From: Siphonodentalium dalli
Taxonomy: Eukaryota > Mollusca > Scaphopoda > Gadilida > Siphonodentaliidae
Length of the DNA: 64,000 nt
Assembly (NCBI GenBank): GCA_032622095.1
Contig: CP136064.1
Location: 134,737,129-134,801,128 of the forward strand
Reading direction: 5' to 3'
Positions 11,782 to 21,993 of the stretch are shown here, in pieces. The translations under genes were made by a program, and so were the position numbers. The first letter of the stretch is position 1. Each line of letters begins with the position of its first letter. The notes beneath the pieces are model-generated. The model was not told the DNA's origin. It was given only the letters and a program-made list of their open reading frames with translations, and searched no databases.

Positions 11782-13052
11782 GGATGGAAACAGATGATAA
11801 TATCGAATCTAGACCCGTCAATTTGACCGTCCTCAGAAAACGTGGACGCTCACGGGCTGACAAAAAATCTGGCAGGAAAAGGCCTAGAAAAAATGACTAT
11901 GATTGTCTAGTCACACCCGCACCTGATTCTGCAGCTGCTTCTCAAGCTATATCCCCTACCGCTTTGTCACCGTGTTCCACGACGTCTTCTACACCAGTTC
12001 GTCCCAAATCAAGCTCGAAAATCCCATCTGCAAACAGGATATCATGTTCTCCAATCTCTCAGCCATCGGTGATGACACCGACAATTGATTGTAATACACA
12101 GGTCGCATCGCCTTCACATTCTGCGCGCATTGATGATATGTCCTCACCACTTGCTCTACGTTTGTCTCCTTCGGACTCATCACCCGTGGCATCGCCAAAA
12201 TCCACGATAGAATTCCAGGAACATTCCTCAGTCATTGTACCACCTATTTCGTCTTCGAAACATCTTATTTTTGACTTGACTGCATCGATCGATTTCATGC
12301 TATCACCTTCCCCTCCCTCTTCGCCTGTTCAGTCTTCGCCTGACAAAAATCTCGTTCTCCCTGTTCTGTCAACTGGGTCGCATCGACCCATTAAACCCAA
12401 ACCACCATCATCAAACCAGCTACATTCTGCGATCAGCAAAAATGGTAAAACTGGTAAAAACCTAACTCCTACTAAGGTTCAGACGATCACAGCCGGTAAG
12501 TGGTTGTGTGATTCGATTGTTAGAGAATCTCAGTCCATTCTTGCAAATCAGTTTCCCTGGACACGTGGTTTCCAGGATACAATCTTCGCACCTACCATGG
12601 AAGGCACGACAGGGCTTTATAATCCTTTCAGCCACTTCACCGGTTTCGGACCGACTCAACCAGTTGCTCAAGTGCACCACACCGGTCATAGCCATTGGAT
12701 TGCTTCGACGTATGTCCCAAGTTATGATGACACTTCTGTTTACTTGTTTGATTCGCTTCTAAACGAATCTGACCCATTGTCAACATCCACAATGATTCAA
12801 TTGTGGTCCATGTATGGTCATGGATCGAAAATAGGCAAATTGAGCGTGCGGATACCACACACCCAACGGCAAACAAATTCGGATGACTGTGGAGTATTCG
12901 CTTTGGCAAACCTTGTGGAGTTTTGCCACGAACCTTCTTTTGGTAGGAATGATTACTGCAGATTCAGACCCAATGGAATGCGACAGCATTTACTTGCATG
13001 CCTCCAGAAGGGACATTTCACTCCTTTCCGGAAGAATTTCTTATTGAATTGA
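11772..13052 (+). CDS. Ulp1-like (C48-type) cysteine protease, C-terminus cut by a LINE
   Basis: The ORF encodes 426 residues in one exon. Residues 1-230 are basic (RKRGRSRAD, RKRPRKND), then Ser/Pro-rich and probably disordered. From about 238 comes a Ulp1/SENP-type fold: TAGKWLCDS and a QFP motif, His308 in HSHW, Asp327 in LFDSL, Gln367 in QTNSDDCG and Cys373. That is the full catalytic set (H, D, Q, C) of C48 peptidases, which remove ubiquitin-like modifiers. The last residues and stop come from the tail of an inserted LINE at about 13050. The PHD finger at 13497-13694 is probably its lost C-terminus. Such Ulp1 ORFs are multicopy in many invertebrates and tied to mobile DNA, so this may be a transposon protein. 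The start is uncertain. Confidence 0.7.
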   Translation: MFIGMETDDNIESRPVNLTVLRKRGRSRADKKSGRKRPRKNDYDCLVTPAPDSAAASQAISPTALSPCSTTSSTPVRPKSSSKIPSANRISCSPISQPSVMTPTIDCNTQVASPSHSARIDDMSSPLALRLSPSDSSPVASPKSTIEFQEHSSVIVPPISSSKHLIFDLTASIDFMLSPSPPSSPVQSSPDKNLVLPVLSTGSHRPIKPKPPSSNQLHSAISKNGKTGKNLTPTKVQTITAGKWLCDSIVRESQSILANQFPWTRGFQDTIFAPTMEGTTGLYNPFSHFTGFGPTQPVAQVHHTGHSHWIASTYVPSYDDTSVYLFDSLLNESDPLSTSTMIQLWSMYGHGSKIGKLSVRIPHTQRQTNSDDCGVFALANLVEFCHEPSFGRNDYCRFRPNGMRQHLLACLQKGHFTPFRKNFLLN

Positions 13053-13500
13053 ATTGTATTGAATTGTTTATTAGCAAAGTCAACATCTAAGTTGCAACAT
13101 GCCATACAACTTATGTACACAACATTATACAAACAATACACAACATACATATATATCAATAAATGAGTTCATCATATTATATGATATTGATAATAAATAC
13201 AAATAATGCTAATACATTTGGGAATATGTTTTCTGAAATGGTTTCATATAATATTTACATTATATATAATATAATGTAATACTTGCTTCATGGTAACTTT
13301 ATAAATGCTAATTTTAAGAAAATGCTCACTCTTTTCAATATACTTATGTTAAGCAGTGACAGCAGTCTGTAGAATTTATTTCTGTTAGGGTTTTCCCAGT
13401 AATACTTCGGTATATAGGTTTCTCGCAGATCGTTGAGTTCAGTACACAAAATAACAAAATGGTATTCATCACATACATTTTCGCCACATAACGGGCATGC
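13040..13500 (-). mobile_element. 5'-truncated non-LTR retrotransposon (3' end)
   Basis: On the minus strand, 13288-13506 encodes the typical LINE ORF2 C-terminus: CPLCGENVCDEYHF followed by C and a basic helical tail, a CCHC-type motif (C-x2-C-x8-H-x4-C). About 230 bp of 3' UTR follow, ending in an ATTGAATTG-type tail at about 13050-13069. The element lies antisense within the Ulp1/PHD gene and explains its premature stop. No clear target duplication is visible; the left edge is blurred by the ATTGAA repeats. Confidence 0.7.
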
Positions 13501-13694
13501 GCACAAAGTCGAAATTCACGTCATTTTATATTGAGAAGAATTGTAACCATCAGGGTTGTGCAATGCCGGATTGTTATGACAACATGACACAGTGTTCTGA
13601 ATGTATGAATTGGTACCACATCTACTGCCAAAACATCAGCAAACGCGCTACCAGGGGAACTTGGATTTGTTCCTTCTGTCCAAAAAAACATTGA
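13497..13694 (+). pseudogene. PHD-finger fragment, detached C-terminus of the Ulp1-like protein
   Basis: The frame reads a PHD-type zinc finger: C-x4-C-x4-C (CNHQGCAMPDC), then CSEC, WYHIYC, and WICSFC, giving the C4-H-C3 ligand order with the conserved W before the last pair. It ends at a natural stop (13692-13694). The apparent ATG at 13497 lies at the LINE boundary and is not the original start. PHD fingers bind histone tails or serve as structural zinc modules. A Ulp1 domain followed by one PHD finger is an arrangement I recall from invertebrate multicopy proteins, which is why I join it to 11772-13052; the two are in the same frame with the LINE removed only by chance. Confidence 0.65.
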
Positions 13695-13717
13695 ACGCGA
13701 AATATATATCGACAATG

Positions 13718-14890
13718 ATTTCCTGGCATGGACTCCACCGACTTCACATGAAAGTTCGCATCTATGTTGGGGAGAATTTTCATTTGTTGACAGTGGATTG
13801 CCTGCCTACTCCTTTAGTTATTTTTCTCAATTTCATTAGCGCAGGCTAATTTTGGGTTAATTTTCACACTCAATTGTCATGTGAACACAACCTTAATTAA
13901 TTCAGTCATTTTGGTTTCAAATATTATCTTAGTGCCTTTATCTATAACAATCATTTTTCCGTCCGTCCTTATTAATTTTCGGGCAATGCAGGTATGCTCG
14001 CGCGCTCCGTATAGCGACACATCGGCCTAGAAGTTTAAAAGTGTTGACTAAAGAAGTGATTTTCCATACAGCTCGAGCCTTGCAACATTAAATATAAATG
14101 TCTATTTATTTATAGTTATGTCTATTATGTCTCAGAAGCTGCACGGGGATTGCAGGACTCCACCGAAAGTGTTCTTGAACATTGAAACCAGTGCTGACAT
14201 TTATTCTCGCTCTTAAAATACCTTTCAACATTATTTTCTCTTCAACTGCATGTGGATTGCAGGACTCCACCGACACCGCTTGAAATTTCGCAACTAAGTT
14301 GGTGAGATTTTTCATTTGTTGGCGGTGGATTTTCTGCCTCCATCTGTATTTATTGATATTTCCATTGGTGGAACCAGGTTCTGTAACAGTGTTGGCCTGT
14401 TATGTATGATTGTGCTTACATACATAAGAACGCGTACGAACTTGACAATAGCTATATCTATGTCTAGAACAAAAAGATGTCTATATTTTAATATTATTTC
14501 TGATTTGACTATTTTAACAGCGGTACCCATCGCCAAGGTCATCCGTTAAACCTCTTATACAAACACGTGCTATTGATTATTGAAGCGAGTGCTATCATTG
14601 ATTCGTTTATTTATTCTGGTGTTTCTTATCTGTGCACATATATGGCATGCTTAAAACATCATCAGACAAACAAGTAATCTTGTATGGGGCGACGTTCTTC
14701 TATTTATTACCTGTTTAGTTAATATCAATAAATACTAGATGGAAGTATGATGTCACAAATTCGATTTCCTGGCATGGACTCCACCGACTTCACATGAAAG
14801 TTCGCATCTATGTTGGGGAGAATTTTCATTTGTTGACGGTGGATTGCCTGCCTACTCCTTTAGTTATTTTTCTCAATTTCATCACAAATC
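13718..14890 (+). repeat. Spaced direct repeats around a GGACTCCACCGAC motif
   Basis: Two almost identical copies of about 124 bp lie at 13718-13842 and 14763-14886 (GATTTCCTGGCATGGACTCC, then TTCATTTGTTGAC-GTGGATTGCCTGCC). Two diverged versions lie between them, near 14140-14185 (GGATTGCAGGACTCCACCG) and 14248-14400 (GCAGGACTCCACCGAC, then TTTGTTGGCGGTGGATT). The series follows straight after the PHD fragment. I see no gene in this block; whether it is the 3' part of the same mobile unit is unknown. Confidence 0.6.
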
Positions 14891-15219
14891 ATTTTATGAT
14901 CTCATTAAATCATTTTATGATCTCATTAAATCGAATTATTGATATCACTAAATCTGTAATAAATAGAGGAACGGTGCCCCTCATTCTTGAACTCAGTATT
15001 TATTCGTTTATTTATTCAAATATTTATCAAACGATTGTATAGTTTTAGAGCCTTGTTTATAGTTGAGTATTCAGTATGGCATATATTTATAGAACATTGC
15101 ATATAGTTTTAGAACTTTGTCTATAGTTTTATAGTATTGTACATAGTTTGAGAGTGTTGTATTTAGTTTAAAAATTAATAAAAGAAGAGTAGCTGCCGTA
15201 GACTACGGAAACAGGCTCC
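14891..15219. other. No gene recognised; AT-rich spacer
   Basis: Contains short local duplications (AAATCATTTTATGATCTCATT twice near 14886-14928; ATAGTTT-AGA-TTGT-TATAGTTT repeats at about 15040-15170). Nothing else seen. Confidence 0.5.
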
Positions 15220-15512
15220 AAGAACTGCTTTACAGAAACACAGACTTCAAGAACTGCTACAAAGAAACACAGACTTCAATAACTGCTATACAGAAACGCA
15301 TACTTCAAGAACTGCTACACATAAACAGATTTCGAGGACTGCTACACAGAAACACATATTTCAAGAACTGCTACACATAAACAGATTTCGAGGACTGCTA
15401 CACAGAAACACATACTTCAAGAACTGCTACACAGAAACAGATTTCGAGGACTGCTACACAGAAACACATACTTCAATAACTGCTACACCGAAACATAGAC
15501 TTCAAGATAAGA
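15220..15512 (+). repeat. Minisatellite, ~28-29-bp unit, about ten copies
   Basis: Units follow AAGAACTGCTACACAGAAAC then ACATACTTC, with a second version carrying AGATTTCGAGG in place of the end. The two versions alternate in the middle of the array. No spacers separate the units, so it is a plain tandem array and not a CRISPR. Confidence 0.9.
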
Positions 15513-15718
15513 CCGGATAAAGAATCACAAACAGAAACACAGACGTCCATGCCTCAAAATGTTTTTTGTTGTTCAAATTACGATGTACTTGGTTACCATG
15601 CATGTGTTTATAATTTTATTAAACTGTTGTAAAATATCAGCTTCTTTGTCTGAATTGTGGCCCAGTGACTCAAATTATATCATGACATAATCTATCCCCA
15701 GATTGATCAGAGTTTCAT
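15513..15718. other. No gene recognised
   Basis: Short spacer between the minisatellite and the next palindrome. Nothing recognised. Confidence 0.4.
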
Positions 15719-15816
15719 ACAGGTCCCCTGGTGCGATAACTCCACCATGAGTATCCACATTAATGCCTTTATTAAGGTGGACACCCATTGTTGGGTTGTC
15801 GCACCAGGGGACCTGT
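15719..15816. mobile_element. Palindromic MITE-like repeat
   Basis: Arms ACAGGTCCCCTGGTGCGA and TCGCACCAGGGGACCTGT are perfect for 18 bp, and a weaker match extends inward to about 40 bp per arm (GTATCCAC / GTGGACAC). Loop of about 20 bp. No coding capacity. Confidence 0.7.
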
Positions 15817-15993
15817 GTAGATTAGTGTAAATATATTTTTACTTCCCAATCAAAACAAACTTGTCTACAAAATATATGGAAACGAGGATCAGACAACAAG
15901 TCGGAGGGTTATGTAAACAAAAGCAAACAGTAATTTAAAACCGCATCTCTGATAAGAACCAATTAGTCCAGGAGATATTGGTCAACCTCTGCA

Positions 15994-16008
15994 CCCCCCC
16001 CCCCCCCC
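15994..16008 (+). repeat. Poly-C tract (15 C)
   Basis: Uninterrupted run of C. Longer runs of the same kind occur at 39231-39253 (23 C) and 52893-52924 (32 C), and on the other strand at 41805-41817. Confidence 0.95.
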
Positions 16009-16189
16009 AGGACTCAACTTCACCCCACTAATTTTCTTTCTTAATGTCTCCTCTAAATGTTTTCACTTGCTAACAAGAAAAAAAAGTGGCCGCAGAGACT
16101 CCAGACAAGATGGCGTCCATCATGGTGGCCATTTTTTTTATATGCACCAGGTCTCTTTGATCGCCGTTATAGTAAAGATGATATCACAT

Positions 16190-16729
16190 GTGGTCTTGAT
16201 TTCCGCTCGATTCGTTATCCTAATATACAACCCTTACAAATTAGCCAAAAATCCGACACCAGAATCCAAGATGGCCGCCGAAATGTGAAAATACGCTATT
16301 TTTCAGACATGTCACCACCTTTTGTTTGTCTCTGTGGGAAAATATTGGCGTTATGTTATACATTTATTGCATAGAAGATTCATTGGCAAACACATGGGGC
16401 CATAATATGTATTCATTGTGGGATCTTTTTGTCCGATATAATGTTTTCCCAAATGCCGGTATAATAGGTCAAAGTCGAATCGATATTAATAAAGCGATGT
16501 AATGTTTCGAATCAATGAATGTTACTGCTATCATAACAACACCCATACATATATATGTGCAGGAGATACTCGAGCTAGGATTCCTATTATACCTGAGTTG
16601 AGGAATATTCACCCAAATCCAAGATGGCGGCCAAAATGGCCACCAGAAATAGAAAAATGCCCAAAATCACTGATTTTAACATCAGTGAGCATTATTGTCA
16701 TCACAACTCCACACCTGCTTACTATTATG
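16190..16729 (+). repeat. Dispersed repeat, copy 1 (related to 59930-60690)
   Basis: TACAACCCTTACAAATTAGCC and the following CGACACCA, AAGATGGCCGCC, GAAATGTGAAAAT and TTTGTCTCT blocks are matched in order near 60070-60200, and the later AAATGCCGGTAT, CAATG, GAGGAATATTCA blocks match 60320-60520. It leads into the left arm of the foldback below, as the second copy does with 62390-62645. The open frames over this block have no domain and are shared with the repeat, so no gene is called. Confidence 0.6.
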
Positions 16730-17632
16730 AGTTGGGAACATTTAGGCGAAGAACTTTCCTTGTACCATATCCAAATAAAAGTCGCCCAAATTCAAAATGG
16801 CGCCCACAATGGCGGACAGATTTTGAAAAATCACCGAAATTCCCTCATAGTCACATTATTGGGCATTATTGTCGAGACAATTCCACCCATGCTTAAAGTT
16901 GGAATACTGAAGTGAAGTAATTACCTTACATCCCATGCAAGAAAGGTACTGTTGTTTTGAATCTTGGAAGTCATAATTTGACTATTCGGCGCACCTATAT
17001 ACGGTTACGACCAGTATGCGCCCTTTATAGTCAAGAATGGATTTTGAAATATCACATCGCGATTGTGGGTTTTCATCCTTCCAAAAGGCTACGACTTATA
17101 TTGGAACTAATAGATGGCTTATATTTTGTACCGTTTCGTCTATACAGATCGATATTATGACAAAAAGTTGAAATTAGCATGTGATAATATCGACTTCTTT
17201 TCAATTTATGGCCGCCAGTTTGGCCACGATCTTGACTGAGTATCAATTGCCAAACCCTAATGAATACTTCATTTCAATATTCCACATCAAGATGCAATGG
17301 TGGGTATAAATCGCAAAACAATAATGCCCATCGTAAGAAAGTAAAGGAATGCAGGCGTGTTTTCAAATTTCGGTCGCCATTTTGGCAGCCATCTTCGATT
17401 TGGAAAAACATTTCTTGCATGAGATGTAGGGTAATTACTTCACCTCAGTATTTACAACTCAACTGTAAGCATGGGTGGAGTTGTCTCTACAATAATGCCC
17501 AATGGTGTGAATATGAGGGAATTTCGGTGATTTTTCAAAATCTGTCCGACATTGTGTGCGCTATTTTGGATTTGGGGTACTTTTATTTGAAAATGGTACA
17601 AGGAAAGTTCTTTGCTTAAGTGTTCCCAACTC
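16730..17632. mobile_element. Foldback element with ~220-bp inverted arms
   Basis: Left arm 16730-16944 pairs with 17411-17632. Matching blocks include GAGTTGGGAACA / TGTTCCCAACTC, AAATCACCGAAATTCCCTCA / its complement, CCACCCATGCTTA and CATGCAAGAAA. The arms are roughly 85-90 per cent identical and encode mirror-image peptides, which explains the open frames here. The spacer is about 470 bp. Part of the arm recurs at 62390-62520, so the arm unit is itself dispersed. Confidence 0.75.
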
Positions 17633-18294
17633 ACTATCACAAAGGAGTGTTGATACGGCGACGAGCTCATGCACCTCGTATGGTTTCTTTATGTTGGCAC
17701 CGGTATAATAGAAAGTGAATCAAAATCACACCATTGTCTTTTTGACGTGTTGTTACAACGTTTGTCTCACGCGAGCACACCACCGTTTCAAAACTGAACA
17801 TATGGCATATCACCTTTATCGCTCACTCAAATGTTAGAAACGTGACAAGGTGAGAACAACTCATGCTTGATCCTGTCAAAGATTGCTTACTAGCAATTTT
17901 TTTTTAAATTGCTTACAGTAGGAAAGATATTGTTCATCAGCTAAACATCGTTCGACATGTGTGTAACCATGATCGGATTTTACTGTGATATTGGATAATT
18001 GTATCGGCTATAAAAGGTAAGCTTCAATTTATTCGCGATACTACTGAAAATCCTTCAATTCAATTAAATTTATTGAACATACATTAAAAAATTAAGCAAA
18101 AATAACAAAAGAACATGAATGAGTATACACAATCTGAAATATGAGCTGAAATAATTTTAAAATATAACAGGAATAAATTTTTTATGTTTATCTTGATGTT
18201 GTATAATTTTATACTTGTATTGGAGAAAAGTGATGTTCTGAAGCTTAAATCTTATCCTCAATACATGTGGTTTAGTTTAAGCATTAGTCAGCCT
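17633..18294. other. No gene recognised
   Basis: AT-rich. Around 18056-18090 there is an AATTCAATTAAATTTATTG stretch of the kind seen at LINE 3' ends, but no coding remnant lies next to it. Confidence 0.4.
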
Positions 18295-19170
18295 GATAGT
18301 TCGTAACCGCCAAGCCATGTTCGTACCCGCCCAGCCATGGACGTAACCGCCCAGCCCGGAGGTTCGTAACCGCCCAGCTGGGCGGTTCAGTGGGAGTTAG
18401 AAAATCGTTTAAAGATTGGTTCTAAATGACCCAAACGAACAAAATCTAAGCGTCTACAAACAATATGTGGTTATTTGTTATTTTTGAACACACGGATGCA
18501 CTATAGCTGCTGTGAAAACGAAGAAATCGTTAAAAAACGTTGATCATAATATTTCGTGAGCGCGATTCAACAAACACTCATCAAAATCATCTAAATACTC
18601 GTTTCAAATGATTTAAATTTTAATAACACGTTGATGTGTGCAACAAAATATGATCATGTGTTATGTTTGTATTCTAGAGCGCATCAGGATTGGTGAAAAA
18701 ATCTAGAAATTTGCAAAAATCTGCGAAGACAATATTTATCGAAAGTGTCCAGCTGGGCGGTTCCACGTTATTCGATAAATATCGTCTCAAAACTCGTTTT
18801 AAAAGATGTTCTTATAAAAACCCTTTAATGTGAATGTTTAAAAATGGTCACTTGTTGTGTTACAACGTGGAAACATCTTTGTATTGATGTATAGAATTAG
18901 AAATTAGCGAAAACTGAGTGAAAATTAGCGAAAATTTACTTCGGTCACCCGTCGATGCTTCGGACTGCTATATTCGCTCCTAAAGCTTTCTAATGACAAG
19001 TTTTCGGGATATTCGCAAAGAAATATATATATTAGTTGTCCAAATGTAATAATCAATCACTATTGCGCACAAAATATCCTTTAATTTGGAGTTTACTCTA
19101 ATACCGCCCAGCTGGGCCGCCCAGTAGGGGCTTTTATACTATTTTTTCAAAATCGCCCAGCTGGGCTTTT
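18295..19170 (+). repeat. Cluster of CCCAGCTGGG palindromes in AT-rich DNA
   Basis: Four tandem copies of CGTAACCGCCCAGC-type words lie at 18300-18390, the last forming a perfect 20-bp palindrome at 18368-18387 (core ACCGCCCAGCTGGGCGGT). GTCCAGCTGGGCGGTTCCAC follows near 18750, GCCCAGCTGGGC near 19108, with a further GCCCAG just after it, and GCCCAGCTGGGC again near 19153. The DNA between is clearly AT-rich, so these GC-rich words stand out. No ORF. Origin unknown: a mobile element with internal repeats or a regulatory cluster (CAGCTG is an E-box core). Confidence 0.7.
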
Positions 19171-19917
19171 ATAGGGTCTCCAACAATACACGATGAACGG
19201 TTTCGCCGATTATTTTTCCTAAATTCTCTTTTATCCTGATTTTATCCGCTCTCCAAATACGCCATGGTTGTTATTGATGTAATATGTCGTCTCTTTTAGT
19301 TCGTTCGACGCCAATATCACGTCTAAATCACTCTGATTTTAGTGATTTTACCGAATTAAAAATGTCCGCCGCAAAAGGTGTGATAATAATTTGAGTTAAA
19401 ATTACATACTCGTCCATATACGTACCGACCCGATTAACACAGAATGAATGAGATATTATATACATATTAAATGTCAGCAGAGTAAGATTCAGTCATACTG
19501 TATGGAGTCATTGCCGTATATAATTTATGTCGCCGATTAGTATACTATTGAGTTTTGACGGCATGACTGAAGCAAGAAAATATTTTGACTAAGTTCAAAC
19601 TTAGTTACTTTTGCTACGTTAGTCAAAAATAACTAAGTTACGGGTTAACTAAAGGCTATGACTAAGTTTTTTTTTGAGTGAACCTTGTAAAATAAACACC
19701 CCATCACCCAATTTAGCCCTAGTTTCGAGCTGTTTTGCAGAATGTTTTTACCAAAGAAACAACGTGACCTCCGATGTATATAGGATCATATAGGCCTATA
19801 AACAAAATACGGTAGCCTATATACCTCGCCAGCAATGACTCCGTACAAATGCTGAAACTTTATGAGCACCATGCATAAAACAACATTTCTCCGCTGATTC
19901 CATCGGTAATTATGTAT
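19171..19917. other. No gene recognised
   Basis: AT-rich spacer. A short run of words resembling AACTAAGT/ACTTAGTT occurs at about 19575-19665 in both orientations. Nothing else supported. Confidence 0.4.
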
Positions 19918-20215
19918 TCCGGTAATTCCGTGGGCAACGATTTCATGGTTGTTTACCATCGATGTTTTACCGGTAAAATTATCGGTAATTTCGATCCCGT
20001 TTATCGGAAATTCTATGGGTAATTTCACCGGTAATTTGATAGGTAATCTCACAGGTAATTTTACCGGTAATTTTATCGGCAATTTCACCGGTAATTTTAC
20101 CGGTAATTTTACCGGTAATTTATAGCCTTTTACCGGTAATTTTTCTTAAATCAACCGGTAATTTTCCATCGGTAATACCTCTCAAGCAGGTAATACCGGC
20201 AGTATTACCGTTTTA
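19918..20215 (+). repeat. 12-bp minisatellite (ACCGGTAATTTT)n
   Basis: The 12-bp unit ACCGGTAATTTT and variants (ATCGGTAATTTT, ACAGGTAATTTT) recur through the block, most regularly at about 20010-20130. The minus strand translates as a KLPIKLPV repeat, a by-product of the satellite and not a gene. A diverged relative with TCTATCGGT words occurs at 46690-46830. Confidence 0.85.
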
Positions 20216-21719
20216 GTTTTGACAAGGTCCCTTACAATGAATATATCAGAGGTACGTTCAATGTCAAAGCAAGATTTATCAATGTCAAAGCAACAAGATT
20301 TGTATTAATAGCTCGTATCATCAAGGACATGTCATATAAATGTAGGTCTTTCCAATGAAAGCCCATTATAGGATAGTAACAGCATCAACACAACCGATAT
20401 CCCAAGCTGTTTTGGTCCGAAGACTTGGTCAACGACGGACAATGGATGCAAACCCAGCAAAAAAGGGAAACCTGGAGCTGGACCTGCTCTATTGCCAGAC
20501 CACAGGTCGCCAGAACAAATATTTACCCCACCGCTAATAATACTCAGTCCTATACAAGGCACAAAATACATTTGTTTTATTGACTGTCAAAATGACAGGC
20601 ACCAAATGGATGGTGTTGGTCATGGTGCCTGTCAATATTCAGATGTACTGTATGAAAAGGTATTTAAATTTCCAATTGTCTTATTATTAGTCAATGATGC
20701 GCCAATTTTAGTGAGCGTCCAATCTCCATCCAGAAAAATACCCATGTTATTTTTGTTTTCAAAAGTTCAAAAACTTTACGTCTATTATAAGTCTGACACA
20801 TGCAATTCACAAACGACATAATTAATTATTCACTCTGAATTGATGTGAAATTAAAAAAGAACTATTTTCTACTTTCAATGTCAGATTTGGCCAGTAGTGG
20901 CTTCTAATAGACAAACAGATAAAGATTGTTTAAAAATTAGCATTGGACAAAATATCCGACAGATACAGAAGTGTACTGGACATAAGCTATTTTTCGTCCG
21001 ACAATGACTGACCGGCCACTTATTTTGAGTCTTGGTCCTATATATATAGAAAGGTAGCCAACTTGGTCAGGCCTTAAATATTGTTTATATTTTTTAACAC
21101 CCACATACTGGTTCAAAACACTCAAAATAAATGTTTTACATAAATGGCTCATATATAGGTAGATAAATATTTTATTACTCTTCAATTTGATGTATCCCAT
21201 GTTAACATTGGTTCAGAGGAACTCTGGTTATGAGCATATTATTAGGCCCGTCCAATTAGGCCACCTTTCTTTTTGGATATTAAAAGTATTACTGTGGGTG
21301 GGGTAATTTTTTGTTCTGGGGACCTGTGACACAGACTGTGCCACATCTTCTCTTATGCAAACATTCTTGATCCTTCTTTGATATCTCAATAAGGCCAAAA
21401 CATATGTACCTGTGTTTCTGGTAATCGACCATTAACAGAGCGTAATATAAACATCTTTTGTTTCTCCCTGGGACCCATTCCATTAAATTAATTGTAGGGG
21501 AAGTTCGTAAATAAGTTTAACAGATGGCTAATGAAGTTACTACTCATGAGTTAATAATTACATTACAGTTGACAAGGGACAGCTGCAATGTATGTTGGAG
21601 GTTAAATCGAGACCGAGAAAATAAAAAATACACACCTCCCCATTTATTTCATCCCTGTTACCAGAAACACAGATAATAATTATTTGGCCAAACTTCATCT
21701 GGCATGATACTTGGATGTA
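20216..21719. repeat. Repeat-derived spacer with a ~45-bp inverted pair and a perfect hairpin
   Basis: CCACAGGTCGCCAGAACAAA-TTTACCCCACC near 20497 is matched by the complement of GGTGGGGTAA-TTTTGTTCTGGGGACCTGTG at 21294-21330, suggesting the ends of one unit of about 800 bp. Inside, TGACAGGCACCA (20593-20604) and TGGTGCCTGTCA (20623-20634) form a perfect hairpin. Open frames here have no family signature. Confidence 0.45.
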
Positions 21720-21935
21720 CAGTAATGCCCTAATTAATCGACTTCTTATGAACCACAGCAGAATTATGGGTAACTTTTCAGGATTTAGTTGGAAATATGG
21801 CTTGTTACCATTTATAGGGAAGCTCTCATCGAGAGCTTTCCGATGAATGGCAACAAGCCATATTTCTGACTAAATCCTGAAAAGTTACCCATAATTCTGC
21901 TGTGGTTAAGAAGTCGATTACTTAGAGCATTACTG
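21720..21935. mobile_element. Mariner-type palindromic MITE (CAGTAATGC family), copy A
   Basis: A nearly complete palindrome of 216 bp bounded by TA on both sides (21718-21719 and 21936-21937). The termini CAGTAATGC / GCATTACTG are perfect, and the arms include CCACAGCAGAATTATGGGTA and its complement. TA duplications suit Tc1/mariner-type MITEs. Other copies: 43605-43796, 54045-54256, and a half copy at about 33889-33977. It lies 60 bp from the 3' end of the TatD-like ORF. Confidence 0.85.
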
Positions 21936-21993
21936 TAATAATGTTGCTGTAGCTACAAATGAATAAAGTAAAGTTTTTAATACCAAGAGTAAA

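Noticed and set aside
15220-15512. Regular ~28-bp repeats resembling a CRISPR array
   Set aside because: Units are directly adjacent with no unique spacers, they vary internally, and the DNA is eukaryotic. It is a minisatellite.
16502-16915. 137-codon ORF and its mirror at 17452-17670
   Set aside because: Produced by the two arms of the foldback element and shared with dispersed repeats.
19786-20088. ORF encoding KLPIKLPV repeats, looking like an antimicrobial or structural repeat protein
   Set aside because: It is the translation of the 12-bp minisatellite; no start context, signal peptide or splice evidence.
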